Program-made: the position numbers and the translations under genes
Assembly: GCA_964490275.1 (NCBI GenBank)
Contig: CAZBBL010000018.1
Location: 1 to 24,084, forward strand
Reading direction: 5' to 3'
Source of the DNA: JAGBWK01 sp964490275
Lineage (GTDB): Bacteria > Bacteroidota > Bacteroidia > Bacteroidales > Muribaculaceae
DNA: 24,084 nt
Notes under the pieces: model-generated
The model's input: the letters and a program-made list of their open reading frames with translations, nothing else
What the model was told of the DNA's origin: nothing
Database searches by the model: none
In this document: positions 24,070 to 24,084 of the stretch, piece after piece
How the letters are laid out: every line of letters begins with the position of its first letter
Position numbering within the stretch: position 1 is the first letter of the stretch

Positions 24070-24084
24070 ATGATAGAAACACTA
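24070..24084 (+). CDS. Start of next gene, probably recN (first five codons only)
   Basis: An ATG at 24070, six bases after the DUF4835 stop, opens a frame reading MIETL to the window edge. In many Bacteroidetes the gene after DUF4835 is recN, whose product often begins with a similar short Met-x-x-x-Leu sequence. Five codons cannot identify it; the call rests on gene order. Confidence 0.35.

Noticed and set aside
1..24084. CRISPR arrays, tRNA or rRNA genes, insertion sequences, known riboswitches
   Set aside because: No regularly spaced repeats, cloverleaf-type sequences, transposase motifs or recognisable aptamer cores were seen on either strand.

Overview
The window looks like chromosomal DNA from a gut-type member of the order Bacteroidales. 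Four things point there. Promoters are of the Bacteroidetes kind (TTTG about 20 bases upstream of TAnnTTTG) and Shine-Dalgarno sequences are absent. Ferrous-iron uptake is a fused FeoA-FeoB protein. The run dnaN / exonuclease / coaBC / DUF4835 / (probably recN) is a gene order I associate with this group. There is also an OmpP1/FadL-type barrel of the Bacteroidetes 'hemin receptor' style. A Muribaculaceae-like origin would fit the composition, but I cannot prove family or genus.

Layout. Positions 1-1477 (minus strand) hold an AT-rich restriction-modification pair: a DpnII-family endonuclease cut off by the window edge, and the D12-class adenine methylase that precedes it. Positions 1664-4993 (minus) hold a stand-alone HIRAN-domain protein, an FtsX/LolC-type permease and a PLP aminotransferase; the last two abut exactly. 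A 363-base divergent regulatory region (4994-5356) leads into feoAB (5357-7768, plus), which converges on mutS2 (7791-10238, minus) across 22 bases carrying a perfect 14-base tandem duplication.

From 10371 onward everything is on the plus strand: an HdeD-like membrane protein with a terminator-like hairpin after it; a secreted, extremely Trp/Tyr/Gly-rich protein of unknown function followed by an OmpP1/FadL-like barrel and a clear terminator; a PIF1-like helicase with a C-terminal TPR region; an FAD-dependent amine-oxidase/UDP-galactopyranose-mutase-like oxidoreductase; an ABC-F ATPase; then dnaN, a DEDDh exonuclease with an ExoX-like tail, coaBC, a DUF4835 exported protein and the first five codons of what is probably recN.

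How it fits together. Most of the window is housekeeping: replication and repair (dnaN, exonuclease, mutS2, PIF1-like helicase, probable recN), coenzyme A synthesis, translation support (ABC-F) and iron uptake. The accessory parts are the restriction-modification pair and possibly the HIRAN gene beside it. GATC, the expected target of that system, is strikingly scarce here (17 by hand count in 24 kb), while the same-composition palindrome TCGA is very common. The least explained element is the Trp/Tyr/Gly-rich secreted protein at 11157-12350. No tRNA, rRNA, CRISPR array, insertion sequence or known riboswitch was recognised.
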